The translations under genes and the position numbers were made by a program. Under the pieces are notes generated by a model. The model made no database searches, had not been told where the DNA came from, and saw only the letters and a list, made by a program, of their open reading frames with translations. Shown here piece by piece: positions 25,372 through 34,191 of a DNA stretch of 64,000 nucleotides. The DNA comes from Flavobacterium sp. SUN046 (lineage in GTDB: Bacteria; Bacteroidota; Bacteroidia; Flavobacteriales; Flavobacteriaceae). Positions within the stretch are counted from its first letter, which is position 1. Each line of letters begins with the position of its first letter. Where the stretch lies: positions 124,001 to 188,000 of the forward strand of contig NZ_JAPQNT010000003.1 of the NCBI RefSeq assembly GCF_028867965.1, in the 5' to 3' direction.

Positions 25372-26567
25372 TCTAATAATTTCTTATTTACACGACTACT
25401 CGCTATTAAACTTGAAATAAATCCAAGTGATACGATTGTTCCAAAAACAATAAAAATATTTTGAATTGAAAATAATACCGGATATGCTAACGATTGTGTA
25501 ATCATTATCAACTGATATTTGGTTTGAAGTGCAACAACTAGAATTCCTAAAATTATTCCAATAATTCCGCCTAAAACGGTTAAAAGTGTTCCTTGAAGCA
25601 GGAATATTTTACGTAAATTTTTAACTTCTGTTCCTAAATTGAAAAGCGTTTTTAAATTTGATTTTTTATCTAAAACCATCATAATTAAAGCACCAATTAA
25701 ATTGAAAAGTGCAATAATTACAACCAAAGTAAAGATTAAATAAACTGCAATATTTTCGGTATTTAGCATTTTATACAAAGTTGCATTTAGTTGCGCACGG
25801 TTTTTAACAGCTACGTTATTTCCTAAAATCTTTTCTATTTTAGAAATTATTTCGGCTTCGTTTGCATCTGGTTTTGTTCTAAATTCAATTCCCGAAACTT
25901 GAGTGGTATTATATTCTAATAGTTCTTGTGCTAAAGATAAATCGACAAACACATATTTAGAATCTAATTCTTCACTTATGGCATAAATCCCAACAGGAGT
26001 AAGTTCTGATTTATTAAAAGCCTCATCAGGATTTTCAATAGTTCCTTTTCCGGGTTTTGGAACATATACTTCAAACGGATTATTAAAATCAAATAATCCC
26101 ATTGATAGTTTTTCGGAAATTCCGTATCCAACAACACATTGCGTAGTATTTGGTTTTAACCATTGTCCGCTAAAAAGTTTTTCAGAAGCTTTGTTTACTT
26201 TTGTGAAATTAACATCAACACCTTTTAAAAAGGTAACTTGCTGTTTTCCGTCAAATGAAAAAAGAACGCGTTCTTCAATGATTTTACTGTACAAAACAAC
26301 ACCTGTAATAGCTTTAATTTCTTTTTCTTGTTCAGGTGATATTGAAAATGATTTTCCCGAAATTGCATTGGCTTTTAAATCAGGATCAAAATCATTAGAA
26401 AATGACAAACTAAATTCACGTAATCCACTAAATGCCGAAAGTACAATAAACAAAGCCATTGCGCCAACAATAATTCCGCCCGAAGCAATTCGAGTAATGA
26501 TGTTGATAGCATTATTCTTGCTTTTACTAAAAATGTAGCGTTTGGCTATGTAAAACGGAAAATTCAA
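25368..26567 (-). CDS. ABC transporter permease, LolC/E (FtsX) type
   Basis: A 399-residue inner-membrane permease: an N-terminal helix (GGIIVGAMALFIVLSAFSGL), a large periplasmic domain (~45-265) and three C-terminal helices (VYLIFTLVVIIALFNLIGALI, LLTVLGGIIGIILGILVVAL, IFIVFGTIVSLGFISSLIA). This is the build of LolC/LolE, which extract lipoproteins from the inner membrane. The start is a TTG immediately after the rbfA stop (TAATTG); no ATG fits. It is coupled to rbfA. No ATPase gene is adjacent. Confidence 0.85.
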   Translation of the reverse strand: MNFPFYIAKRYIFSKSKNNAINIITRIASGGIIVGAMALFIVLSAFSGLREFSLSFSNDFDPDLKANAISGKSFSISPEQEKEIKAITGVVLYSKIIEERVLFSFDGKQQVTFLKGVDVNFTKVNKASEKLFSGQWLKPNTTQCVVGYGISEKLSMGLFDFNNPFEVYVPKPGKGTIENPDEAFNKSELTPVGIYAISEELDSKYVFVDLSLAQELLEYNTTQVSGIEFRTKPDANEAEIISKIEKILGNNVAVKNRAQLNATLYKMLNTENIAVYLIFTLVVIIALFNLIGALIMMVLDKKSNLKTLFNLGTEVKNLRKIFLLQGTLLTVLGGIIGIILGILVVALQTKYQLIMITQSLAYPVLFSIQNIFIVFGTIVSLGFISSLIASSRVNKKLLD

Positions 26568-26960
26568 TTATGATTTTTTTCTTTTTTCTAAAAGCTCACG
26601 ATTTTCAATAGGATTTTCTTCGCCTTTAAGTGCATTGTCAATTTTTTCGATATAATCTAAAGAGTCATCTATATAAAAAGATAGATTTGGAACTTTTCTT
26701 AATTGTAGTTTTACTCTTTGAGACAAATCGTGTTTAATTAATGGCGCGTTCGATTTTACGGCCTCCAAAATTTCTTGAGCTCTATTTTGAGGAAATACAC
26801 TTAAATATACTCGTGCAACACCTAAATCTGTAGTAACAACAACTTTAGAAACCGAAATTATCAAATTTGTTAATCCGTTTTTTCGCACTTCACCTTGAAG
26901 AATATCTACTAAATCATTTTGTAGCACGCTTCCTATTTTTTTCTGTCTATTTGTTTCCAT
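26568..26960 (-). CDS. rbfA: 30S ribosome-binding factor A
   Basis: A 130-residue KH-fold factor for 16S rRNA maturation and cold adaptation. Motifs: RQKKIGSVLQNDLVDILQ, VSKVVVTTDLGVARVYLSVFP and LRKVPNLSFYIDDSLDY. The start is the ATG at 26960 (METNRQKK), which gives the usual RbfA N-terminus. An upstream in-frame start at 27119 would add 53 residues that overlap the divergent epimerase gene and fit no RbfA. It is followed directly by the LolE-like permease. Confidence 0.93.
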   Translation of the reverse strand: METNRQKKIGSVLQNDLVDILQGEVRKNGLTNLIISVSKVVVTTDLGVARVYLSVFPQNRAQEILEAVKSNAPLIKHDLSQRVKLQLRKVPNLSFYIDDSLDYIEKIDNALKGEENPIENRELLEKRKKS

Positions 26961-27101
26961 GCTGCAAAAATACAATTTTTTTAGAGCCACAAGTCCCAAA
27001 ATTCCAAAGTTTAAATTTTTTATAGAATTTCCTTTTTGAGATTCTTGTAGATTTTGTAGTTTTACATAACCTTTAAGACTTAGCGTCTTTGTAGCAAAAA
27101 A

Positions 27102-27503
27102 ATGAGAAAAATAGAACATATAGGTATTGCAGTTAAAAATTTAGAAACGTCTAATTTGTTATTTGAAAAATTATTTGGTGCAGCAGCATACAAGCAAGAA
27201 GAAGTTGCTAGTGAAGGCGTGAAAACTTCTTTCTTTATGAATGGTCCAAATAAAATAGAATTATTAGAAGCCACTAATTCTGAAAGTCCGATTGCAAAAT
27301 TCATCGAAAAAAAAGGAGAAGGAATTCATCACATAGCATTTGATGTTGAAGATATTCATTTAGAAATGAAAAGATTGCAAGATGAAGGCTTTATTTTGCT
27401 AAACGAAGTTCCTAAAAAAGGTGCTGATAATAAATTAGTTTGCTTTTTACATCCAAAAGGAACAAATGGTGTTTTAATAGAACTTTGTCAAGAAATACGC
27501 TAA
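27102..27503 (+). CDS. mce: Methylmalonyl-CoA epimerase
   Basis: A 133-residue VOC-fold enzyme that interconverts (R)- and (S)-methylmalonyl-CoA for entry of propionyl units into the TCA cycle. Metal-binding histidines and acids are visible (IEHIGIAVKNLE, GIHHIAFDVEDI, and a Glu near the C-terminus in VLIELCQE). The start at the ATG at 27102 gives the standard N-terminus. The mutase genes are not in this window. Confidence 0.9.
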   Translation: MRKIEHIGIAVKNLETSNLLFEKLFGAAAYKQEEVASEGVKTSFFMNGPNKIELLEATNSESPIAKFIEKKGEGIHHIAFDVEDIHLEMKRLQDEGFILLNEVPKKGADNKLVCFLHPKGTNGVLIELCQEIR

Positions 27504-27610
27504 AAATAGTTGCATTCAATAAAAAATAATAGTAATATTGCAACCTCAAATAAAGTTCGTCTTTATTCGCTGAATTCAGTAAATTTTTTAAAATACTGTT
27601 AAGCAAAACC

Positions 27611-27684
27611 GGTCCTATAGCTCAGTTGGTTAGAGCACCTGACTCATAATCAGGTGGTCCTTGGTTCGAGCCCAAGTGGGACCA
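27611..27684 (+). tRNA. tRNA with CAT anticodon (tRNA-Ile2 or elongator tRNA-Met)
   Basis: A 74-nt cloverleaf: acceptor GGTCCTA/TGGGACC with discriminator A, D-arm AGCTCAGTTGGTTAGAGC, anticodon stem CCTGA/TCAGG with loop CTCATAA, and T-arm with GGTTCGAGCCC. CCA is not encoded. The anticodon CAT fits elongator Met or, if lysidine-modified, Ile2. Pairs C4-G69 and C5-G68 match the TilS determinants known from E. coli tRNA-Ile2, which favours Ile2. Initiator Met is excluded by the normal 1-72 G-C pair. Confidence 0.95.
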
Positions 27685-27693
27685 CAACAAAAA

Positions 27694-27720
27694 AGACCTC
27701 ATTTAATGAGGTTTTTTTTA
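27694..27720 (+). terminator. Rho-independent terminator after the tRNA
   Basis: ACCTCATT/AATGAGGT stem followed by eight Ts. Confidence 0.85.
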
Positions 27721-27832
27721 TTTTTTTAAAACTAAAATTGAAAAATTTACGTTTATATAATACAACTTAAACGGCAAAACAGGTTAATTGTCGTTTATTT
27801 ACAACGTTAATCAAATAATTAAGATAAAAAAT

Positions 27833-27862
27833 TTTGATAAAGAGATTTTTTTTTTACTTTTA
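27833..27862 (+). promoter_or_regulatory. Promoter of the PID-CTERM protein gene
   Basis: TTTG (27833-27836), an 18-bp spacer and TACTTTTA (27855-27862, one mismatch to TAnnTTTG) lie just before the ATG at 27869. Spacing fits the Bacteroidota -33/-7 pattern. Confidence 0.45.
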
Positions 27863-27868
27863 CGCCCT

Positions 27869-28072
27869 ATGAAAAATGTCCCAAATAAAATAATTACATT
27901 ATTCGTTGGATTATTATGTTGTAATTTAACCTTTGCAGCCCCAACGCCACCTGAACCAATTCCGCCTCCGCCACCAGGTTTACCTGTTGACGAAAGTGTA
28001 ATTATATTAGTGTTAGCGTCAATAATTTTTGGATTTTACAAAATATATACCTCGAAAAAAGCTTCAAGATAA
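27869..28072 (+). CDS. Minimal PID-CTERM-like sorted protein
   Basis: A 67-residue protein: a signal peptide (ITLFVGLLCCNLTFAA), a short Pro-rich stretch (PPEPIPPPPPG), then a C-terminal tripartite tail of LPVDES, a membrane helix (VIILVLASIIFGFYKIY) and basic residues (SKKASR). The tail matches the PID-CTERM class of protein-sorting signals seen in Flavobacteriia (here PVD). Almost nothing lies between signal and tail, so any mature product would be a very short peptide. The start is the ATG at 27869; an upstream TTG frame would precede the signal peptide with an unlikely extension. The stop codon lies in the terminator loop. Confidence 0.7.
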   Translation: MKNVPNKIITLFVGLLCCNLTFAAPTPPEPIPPPPPGLPVDESVIILVLASIIFGFYKIYTSKKASR

Positions 28073-28091
28073 CTTGAAGCTTTTTCTTTTT
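28056..28091 (+). terminator. Rho-independent terminator overlapping the stop codon
   Basis: A 13-bp perfect stem (AAAAAGCTTCAAG/CTTGAAGCTTTTT, 28056-28085) with loop ATAA. The loop contains the TAA stop at 28070-28072, and the 5' arm is coding sequence. Confidence 0.9.
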
Positions 28092-28098
28092 TCTAGAA

Positions 28099-28689
28099 CT
28101 AATGTCTAATATTGTGTAATTTGGCTACATATTTTCCAATTACATCAAATTCTAAGTTAATTTTAGAGTTTACTTTAAAGTTTTTAAAATTAGTGTGTTC
28201 AAATGTGTAAGGAATAATTGCAACACTAAACTCATTTATTCTAGAATCTACAACGGTTAAACTCACGCCATTAACAGTTATCGAACCTTTTTCTATAGTA
28301 ATGTTGTTCAAATTAGAATCATATTCAAATGTAAATTTCCAACTACCTTCTGTTTCTCCAACAGATTTGCAAAAACCTACTTGATCTACATGACCTTGAA
28401 CAATGTGGCCGTCTAATCTATCACCAAGTTTCATAGCGCGTTCAAGATTTACAACATCGTTTATTTTCCAATCACCAACATTAGTTTTATCAATAGTTTC
28501 CTTAATTGCCGTTACAGTGTAATTGTCATTTTCAATTCCAACAACAGTTAAGCAAACTCCGTTGTGAGCAACACTTTGGTCAATCTTTAACTCGTTTGTA
28601 ATGGATGAATTTACGGTTATATGTAAATTTTCTTCTTCTTTTCGGATGTCTTTTATCTTTCCGAGGGTTTCTATAATTCCTGTAAACAT
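28099..28689 (-). CDS. ribE: Riboflavin synthase, alpha chain
   Basis: A 196-residue enzyme that dismutates two 6,7-dimethyl-8-ribityllumazines to riboflavin. It has two tandem lumazine-binding barrels: MFTGIIETLG, VAHNGVCLTV and then GHIVQGHVDQVG, KGSITVNGVSLTV. The ATG at 28689 gives the canonical MFTGIIE start; an in-frame upstream start (28731) is rejected. It is divergent from pdxA with a 60-bp gap. No FMN riboswitch fits in that space. Confidence 0.95.
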   Translation of the reverse strand: MFTGIIETLGKIKDIRKEEENLHITVNSSITNELKIDQSVAHNGVCLTVVGIENDNYTVTAIKETIDKTNVGDWKINDVVNLERAMKLGDRLDGHIVQGHVDQVGFCKSVGETEGSWKFTFEYDSNLNNITIEKGSITVNGVSLTVVDSRINEFSVAIIPYTFEHTNFKNFKVNSKINLEFDVIGKYVAKLHNIRH

Positions 28690-28706
28690 TTGTCGTTTTA
28701 TTTTAC

Positions 28707-28714
28707 TAAATTTG
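28707..28714 (+). promoter_or_regulatory. Promoter -7 element of pdxA
   Basis: TAAATTTG matches TAnnTTTG, 35 bp before the pdxA ATG, in the gap divergent from ribE. Confidence 0.5.
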
Positions 28715-28749
28715 CACTTCAAAATTAGCAATAAAATAGAAGAAGCGTC

Positions 28750-29796
28750 ATGAAAAAAGCAGAAAATATCATCGTCGGAATTTCAATTGGAGATTTAAAC
28801 GGTATTGGAAGCGAAGTAATCCTTAAAACATTTGAAGATTCTCGAATGTTGGAATTGTGTACGCCTGTTATTTTTGCAAATGTTAAGATTTTGTCCTTTA
28901 TCAAAAAAAATCTGAATTCAGAAACTGCTTTACACGGAATTGATAAAATAGAACAACTTGTTAAGGGTAAAATCAATGTTTTAAATGTTTGGCGTGAAGG
29001 TGTTGATATAAACTATGGAAAGAATGATGAAAATGTTGGGCAATATGCAATTAAATCTTTTGTTGCTGCCACAAAAGCATTAAAAGAAGGTTTGGTAGAT
29101 GTTTTAGTTACAGCGCCAATTAATAAGTACAACATCCAATCAGAAGATTTTAAATTTCCTGGGCATACTGATTATTTAGGTCAAGAATTAGATGGAAATG
29201 CACTAATGTTCATGGTTCAAGATAACTTAAGAGTAGGTTTAATTACCGATCATATTCCAGTTAATGATGTAGCAAAACATTTGACAGAAAAATTAATTAT
29301 TCAAAAAATTGAAACAATAAATACTTCTCTAAAACAAGATTTTAGTATTAACAAACCAAAAATTGCAGTTTTAGGATTGAATCCACATGCTGGCGATAAT
29401 GGTGTAATCGGAAAAGAAGACGATGAAATTATCAAACCAACTATTAAAAAATTATTCGAAAAAGGAATATTAGCATTCGGACCTTATTCGGCAGATGGGT
29501 TTTTTGGAAGTGGACAATATGAAAAATTTGATGCTGTAATAGCGACTTACCACGATCAAGGATTAATTCCGTTTAAAACATTATCTTTTGGAACTGGCGT
29601 AAACTATACAGCAGGTTTAAATAAAATTAGAACTTCACCTGATCACGGAACTGCTTATGAAATTGCAGGAAAAGGTGTAGCCGATTTCACATCATTCAAA
29701 GAAGCAGTTTATCTTGCAATTGACATCTATAACTCAAGAAATGAGTATGCGGAGTTGATAAAAAGACCATTAAAAACAAAAGAAAAGCAGTTGTAA
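28750..29796 (+). CDS. pdxA: 4-hydroxythreonine-4-phosphate dehydrogenase
   Basis: A 348-residue NAD-dependent enzyme of the DXP-dependent pyridoxal phosphate route. It oxidises 4-phosphohydroxy-threonine to the precursor condensed by PdxJ. Metal and substrate motifs: GDLNGIGSEV, VTAPINKYNIQ, FPGHTDYLGQEL, LGLNPHAGDNG, ATYHDQGLIPFK and TSPDHGTAYEIAGKG. The DXP supplier dxs is also in this window (58822). Confidence 0.95.
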   Translation: MKKAENIIVGISIGDLNGIGSEVILKTFEDSRMLELCTPVIFANVKILSFIKKNLNSETALHGIDKIEQLVKGKINVLNVWREGVDINYGKNDENVGQYAIKSFVAATKALKEGLVDVLVTAPINKYNIQSEDFKFPGHTDYLGQELDGNALMFMVQDNLRVGLITDHIPVNDVAKHLTEKLIIQKIETINTSLKQDFSINKPKIAVLGLNPHAGDNGVIGKEDDEIIKPTIKKLFEKGILAFGPYSADGFFGSGQYEKFDAVIATYHDQGLIPFKTLSFGTGVNYTAGLNKIRTSPDHGTAYEIAGKGVADFTSFKEAVYLAIDIYNSRNEYAELIKRPLKTKEKQL

Positions 29797-29839
29797 ACAA
29801 AAAAATGTTCATAACGCTTTTAGATTTACAATAAATTTA

Positions 29840-29847
29840 TATCTTTG
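29840..29847 (+). promoter_or_regulatory. Promoter -7 element of the DUF177-rpmF operon
   Basis: TATCTTTG matches TAnnTTTG, about 42 bp upstream of the ATG at 29889. Confidence 0.5.
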
Positions 29848-29888
29848 CACTCCCAAACCCGATTCTTCGGATTGGACAAATTGATGAA

Positions 29889-30434
29889 ATGATGAAAGTT
29901 ACAAATGAATTTTTAATTCCGTTTATAGGATTAAAGTTAGGAAAACATCAGTTTGAGTTTGAAATAAAAAAAGCGTTCTTTGATAGTTTTGATTATCACG
30001 AATATGAAGATTGTGATGTCAAAGTAAACATAGTTTTAGATAAAAAAAGCACCATGTTGGAACTTGCTTTCAAACACAAAGGAACTGTTTATGTGCCTTG
30101 TGATACAACTGGAGAAATGTTTGATTTACCAATAAAAGGAAAAATTAAACTAGTAGTTCAGTTTGGAGAGCAATACAATAACGACAATGAAGAATTGTTA
30201 ATATTAACTCATGGCGAACACCAAATAGATGTATCACAATACATTTATGAAATGATAGTGCTTTCAGTTCCATTTAAAAGAGTGCATCCAGGAATAAAAG
30301 ATGGTACACTTAAAAATGAAGCGTTAGATAAATTATCAGAATTATCGATTAAAGAACAAAAAAAAGAGAGTAAAAAAGAAGAAGATATTGACCCACGTTG
30401 GGACAAATTAAAACAACTATTAACGGATAAATAA
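29889..30434 (+). CDS. DUF177 (YceD-like) protein
   Basis: A 181-residue protein of the DUF177/YceD family, which in most bacteria precedes rpmF, as here (9-bp gap). Family features: FDLPIKGKIKLVVQFGE, EEEL-type acidic stretch and DPRWDKLKQL near the C-terminus. In plants and E. coli, YceD homologs affect 23S rRNA processing or accumulation. The start may be ATG 29889 or the adjacent ATG 29892. Confidence 0.88.
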   Translation: MMKVTNEFLIPFIGLKLGKHQFEFEIKKAFFDSFDYHEYEDCDVKVNIVLDKKSTMLELAFKHKGTVYVPCDTTGEMFDLPIKGKIKLVVQFGEQYNNDNEELLILTHGEHQIDVSQYIYEMIVLSVPFKRVHPGIKDGTLKNEALDKLSELSIKEQKKESKKEEDIDPRWDKLKQLLTDK

Positions 30435-30443
30435 TATAGTAAA

Positions 30444-30638
30444 ATGGCACATCCTAAGAGAAAAATCTCCAAAACAAGAAGAGATAAGAGAAGAACACAT
30501 TACAAAGCAACTGCTGCAACAATTGCAACTTGTCCAATAACTGGAGAAGCACATTTATACCACAGAGCTTATTGGCACGAAGGTAAAATGTATTACAGAG
30601 GACAAGTAGTTATTGATAAATCAGTAGATGCTGCTTAA
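30444..30638 (+). CDS. rpmF: 50S ribosomal protein L32
   Basis: A 64-residue bL32 ([22 protein letters not shown] at the start, [15 protein letters not shown] in the middle). The usual zinc ribbon is reduced: only one Cys (TCPITG) is present, so this is the zinc-independent form. It is co-transcribed with the DUF177 gene and followed by a terminator. Confidence 0.97.
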   Translation: MAHPKRKISKTRRDKRRTHYKATAATIATCPITGEAHLYHRAYWHEGKMYYRGQVVIDKSVDAA

Positions 30639-30660
30639 TATATTTTTAAATTTACATTCA

Positions 30661-30689
30661 AACTCTCACAAGTAGTGAGAGTTTTTTGT
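30661..30689 (+). terminator. Rho-independent terminator after rpmF
   Basis: AACTCTCAC/GTGAGAGTT stem (30661-30683) with a T-run. It separates rpmF from fabH. Confidence 0.88.
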
Positions 30690-30781
30690 TTTTTATAAAT
30701 TTTAAATTATAACTAAATATTTTTTTGTAAATTCCACCTCTTTTAAAATTCAATTTTTTAAAGAGATTATAAGACAATACT

Positions 30782-31780
30782 ATGAGTACAATTACAGCTG
30801 CAATCACCGCTGTTGGTGGTTATGTTCCAGATTTCGTTCTTTCAAATCAGGTATTAGAAACCTTGGTTGAAACTAACGATGAGTGGATCACCACTAGAAC
30901 AGGAATAAAAGAAAGACGTCTTTTAAAAGAATCAGGAAAAGGCACTTCTTTTTTAGCAATAAAAGCAGCACAAGACTTGCTTTCAAGAAACAATATTAAC
31001 CCAGCCGAAATAGATTTAGTTATCATGGCAACTGCCACACCAGATATGCCTGTTGCTACAACTGGAGTTTATGTTGCTACACAAATTGGTGCTGTAAATG
31101 CATTTGCTTATGATTTGTCTGCAGCATGTTCAAGCTTCCTTTACGGAATGTCAGCAGCTGCAGCATATATTCAATCAGGTAGGTATAAAAAAGTACTTCT
31201 TATTGGTGCCGATAAAATGTCATCAATTATAGATTATACTGATAGAGCTACTTGTATTATCTTTGGTGATGGTGCAGGAGCAGTTTTATTTGAACCAAAT
31301 CATGAAGGATTAGGTTTGCAAGACGAACTATTGAAATCTGACGGAATAGGTAGAGAATATTTGAAAATCGACGCAGGTGGTTCTATTTTGCCAGCCTCTA
31401 AAGAAACAGTTGAAAACAGCCAACATTTTGTTTTTCAAGATGGTAAAACAGTTTTTAAATATGCAGTTTCTGGAATGGCAGACGTTAGCGAAAAAATAAT
31501 GCAACGAAATGAACTTACTGAGCAAAATGTTGATTGGTTAATTGCACACCAAGCCAACAAAAGAATTATTGACGCAACTGCATCAAGAATGGGCGTTAGC
31601 GAAGAAAAAGTATTAGTAAATATCCAAAAATACGGAAACACAACATCAGCAACATTGCCTTTATTGTTGTGGGATTTTGAAAATAAATTCAAGAAAGGCG
31701 ATAACCTTATTTTTGCTGCTTTTGGTGGCGGATTCACATGGGGTTCAATTTACCTTAAATGGGCATACAACAAACAATAA
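30782..31780 (+). CDS. fabH: 3-oxoacyl-ACP synthase III
   Basis: A 332-residue KAS III, which condenses acetyl- or branched acyl-CoA with malonyl-ACP to start fatty acid synthesis. The Cys-His-Asn triad is visible: Cys116 (AACSSFLYG), His in IAHQANKRI and Asn in YGNTTSATLP. The length is normal. It is followed at 24 bp by accB and then accC, so malonyl-CoA formation and chain initiation are encoded together. Confidence 0.96.
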   Translation: MSTITAAITAVGGYVPDFVLSNQVLETLVETNDEWITTRTGIKERRLLKESGKGTSFLAIKAAQDLLSRNNINPAEIDLVIMATATPDMPVATTGVYVATQIGAVNAFAYDLSAACSSFLYGMSAAAAYIQSGRYKKVLLIGADKMSSIIDYTDRATCIIFGDGAGAVLFEPNHEGLGLQDELLKSDGIGREYLKIDAGGSILPASKETVENSQHFVFQDGKTVFKYAVSGMADVSEKIMQRNELTEQNVDWLIAHQANKRIIDATASRMGVSEEKVLVNIQKYGNTTSATLPLLLWDFENKFKKGDNLIFAAFGGGFTWGSIYLKWAYNKQ

Positions 31781-31804
31781 AAACTATAACTAAAACAACT
31801 AATT

Positions 31805-32290
31805 ATGGATTTAAAAGAAATTCAAAACCTAATCAAATTTGTATCCAATTCTGGAGTTGCAGAAGTAAAGTTGGAAACAGGTGATATCAAAATCACTATT
31901 CGCACAACTTTAGAAGGTAATTCACCAGACATAACTTACGTACAACAAGCGCCAATGCAACAAGCACTTCCTCAAGTTGCTGCGCCAGTTCATCAAGAAA
32001 TTCAAGCTCCAGCTGCTCCAGTTGCTCCAGTTGCTGATGAGAATGCAAAATATGTTACTATAAAATCTCCAATGATTGGAACATTCTATAGAAAACCATC
32101 TCCAGATAAACCATCTTTTGTTGAGGTTGGAACTTCTATAGGAAAAGGTGATGTACTTTGTGTAATTGAAGCCATGAAATTATTTAACGAAATTGAAGCT
32201 GAAATTTCAGGAAAAATTGTAAAAATTCTTGTTGACGATATGTCACCAGTTGAATTTGACCAACCATTATTTTTAGTAGATCCGTCATAA
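31805..32290 (+). CDS. accB: Biotin carboxyl carrier protein of acetyl-CoA carboxylase
   Basis: A 161-residue AccB. An Ala/Pro-rich linker (~48-78) is followed by the biotinyl domain with the biotin-attachment Lys125 in EAMKLFNE. AccC carboxylates the biotin, which then passes CO2 to acetyl-CoA. The start at ATG 31805 gives a typical N-terminus (MDLKEIQNLIKF). Confidence 0.96.
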   Translation: MDLKEIQNLIKFVSNSGVAEVKLETGDIKITIRTTLEGNSPDITYVQQAPMQQALPQVAAPVHQEIQAPAAPVAPVADENAKYVTIKSPMIGTFYRKPSPDKPSFVEVGTSIGKGDVLCVIEAMKLFNEIEAEISGKIVKILVDDMSPVEFDQPLFLVDPS

Positions 32291-32291
32291 A

Positions 32292-32405
32292 TTTAAGATT
32301 TTAGATTACAGATTTTAGATTGCAGATTTGAATCCTATTAAATGTTTAGATTCATTTCAATTGCATTCTTTACTTCTAACTTCTAACCTCTAACTTCTAA
32401 CTTTT
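32292..32405. repeat. Degenerate TTAGATT/CTAACTT repeat tract between accB and accC (family C)
   Basis: The 120-bp accB-accC gap is filled by short recurring words: TTTTAGATT, CAGATTT, then CTTCTAAC repeated four times. A similar tract precedes rng (45781-45985). No terminator lies in it, so accC should still be co-transcribed. Confidence 0.6.
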
Positions 32406-32410
32406 AAAAG

Positions 32411-33760
32411 ATGTTTAAAAAAATATTAATTGCCAATAGAGGCGAAATTGCACTTCGTGTAATTAGAACCTGTAGAGAAATGGGCATCAAAACTGTAGCA
32501 GTTTATTCTACTGCAGATGCTGAAAGTTTGCACGTAAAATTTGCTGACGAAGCCGTTTGTATCGGTCCGCCACCAAGTAATTTATCGTACTTAAAAATGT
32601 CAAATATTATTGCTGCTGCCGAAATTACTAATGCAGACGCAATACACCCAGGATATGGTTTCTTGTCTGAAAATGCTAAATTTTCAAAAATTTGTCAAGA
32701 ACACGGAATTAAATTCATCGGTGCTTCTCCAGAAATGATTGATAGAATGGGAGATAAAGCTTCGGCTAAAGCAACCATGATTGAAGCTGGAGTTCCTTGT
32801 GTTCCCGGTTCTGTTGGAATTCTTGAATCTTATGAACAAGCGGAACAATTAGCCGAAGAATTTGGATACCCAGTAATGCTTAAAGCGACTGCTGGTGGTG
32901 GTGGAAAAGGAATGCGTGCCGTTTGGAAACACGAAGAATTACTAAAAGCTTGGGAAGGCGCTCGTCAAGAATCTGCTGCAGCTTTTGGAAATGACGGAAT
33001 GTATCTTGAAAAATTAATCGAAGAACCACGTCATATCGAAATTCAAGTAGTTGGAGATTCTTACGGAAAAGCATGTCACTTATCAGAAAGAGATTGCTCT
33101 GTTCAAAGACGTCACCAAAAATTAACCGAAGAAACACCTTCACCATTCATGACAGACGAATTGCGTCAAAAAATGGGAGAAGCAGCAGTAAAAGCAGCCG
33201 AATATATTCAATATGAAGGTGCTGGAACTGTAGAATTCTTGGTTGACAAACATAGAAATTTCTACTTCATGGAAATGAATACTCGTATCCAAGTAGAGCA
33301 CCCAATTACAGAGCAAGTTGTTGATTATGATTTAATTCGTGAGCAGATTTTAGTTGCTGCTGGTGTGCCAATTTCAGGAAAAAATTATTTTCCAAATCTA
33401 CACGCCATAGAGTGCCGTATCAACGCCGAAGATCCATATAATGATTTCCGTCCGTCACCAGGAAAAATTACAGTTCTTCATGCGCCAGGCGGACACGGAG
33501 TGCGATTAGATACACACGTTTACGCAGGATACACAATTCCACCAAATTATGACTCAATGATTGCAAAGTTAATTACAACGGCGCAAACAAGAGAAGAAGC
33601 CATTAGTAAAATGAAACGTGCTTTAGACGAGTTTTATATTGAAGGAATCAAAACTACAATTCCGTTTCACAGACAATTAATGGATGAACCAGAATATGTT
33701 GCAGGAAATTACACCACAGCATTTATGGACACTTTCAAAATGAAAGAAATAGAAGAATAA
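32411..33760 (+). CDS. accC: Biotin carboxylase subunit of acetyl-CoA carboxylase
   Basis: A 449-residue ATP-grasp enzyme that carboxylates biotin on AccB. Motifs: [35 protein letters not shown], the glycine-rich ATP loop [28 protein letters not shown] and [15 protein letters not shown]. It has full length and no transcarboxylase fusion. It is the last gene of the fabH-accB-accC unit. Confidence 0.97.
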   Translation: MFKKILIANRGEIALRVIRTCREMGIKTVAVYSTADAESLHVKFADEAVCIGPPPSNLSYLKMSNIIAAAEITNADAIHPGYGFLSENAKFSKICQEHGIKFIGASPEMIDRMGDKASAKATMIEAGVPCVPGSVGILESYEQAEQLAEEFGYPVMLKATAGGGGKGMRAVWKHEELLKAWEGARQESAAAFGNDGMYLEKLIEEPRHIEIQVVGDSYGKACHLSERDCSVQRRHQKLTEETPSPFMTDELRQKMGEAAVKAAEYIQYEGAGTVEFLVDKHRNFYFMEMNTRIQVEHPITEQVVDYDLIREQILVAAGVPISGKNYFPNLHAIECRINAEDPYNDFRPSPGKITVLHAPGGHGVRLDTHVYAGYTIPPNYDSMIAKLITTAQTREEAISKMKRALDEFYIEGIKTTIPFHRQLMDEPEYVAGNYTTAFMDTFKMKEIEE

Positions 33761-33847
33761 ATAGAATTTGAAACAAGTTCATATAGAAAGCCATTCGTTA
33801 ATTCGGATGGTTTTTTTGTATATGCGTTTCAGATTTGTCTCCACAAA

Positions 33848-33880
33848 AAAACCCGATTATCACTAATCGGGTTTTTTGTT
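33848..33880. terminator. Bidirectional rho-independent terminator
   Basis: AACCCGATTA/TAATCGGGTT stem (33850-33873) with A- and T-tracts on either side. It serves accC and the convergent rplU-rpmA operon. Confidence 0.9.
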
Positions 33881-33898
33881 ATCTAAAATAAATTTAGA

Positions 33899-34159
33899 TT
33901 ATGCTTCAAAAGGAATAATAGAAACAAACGACTTATCGTTAGCTTTCTTTTGAAATTTCACAACTCCATCAACTCTTGCATGCAACGTATGATCGTTACC
34001 CATGTAAACGTTTTCTCCTGGATTGTGTTTAGAACCTCTTTGTCTTACGATAATGTTTCCAGCAATTGCAGCTTGACCACCATATATCTTAACGCCTAAA
34101 CGTTTAGAATGTGATTCTCTACCATTCTTCGAACTACCGACACCTTTCTTGTGAGCCAT
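33899..34159 (-). CDS. rpmA: 50S ribosomal protein L27
   Basis: An 86-residue bL27, the ribosomal protein whose N-terminus reaches the peptidyl transferase centre. It starts [14 protein letters not shown], so the mature N-terminus is directly encoded and no Prp-type cleavage extension is present. It follows rplU by 32 bp in the usual rplU-rpmA order. Confidence 0.97.
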   Translation of the reverse strand: MAHKKGVGSSKNGRESHSKRLGVKIYGGQAAIAGNIIVRQRGSKHNPGENVYMGNDHTLHARVDGVVKFQKKANDKSFVSIIPFEA

Positions 34160-34191
34160 GATGTATTGGTTTTTATAAGTTAATACTAAAA

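Noticed and set aside
26961..27119. N-terminal extension of rbfA
   Set aside because: The 53 extra residues have no RbfA similarity and overlap the start of the divergent epimerase gene; METNRQKK at 26960 is the normal start.
28690..28749. FMN riboswitch before ribE
   Set aside because: The gap between ribE and pdxA is only 60 bp and lacks the conserved RFN elements.
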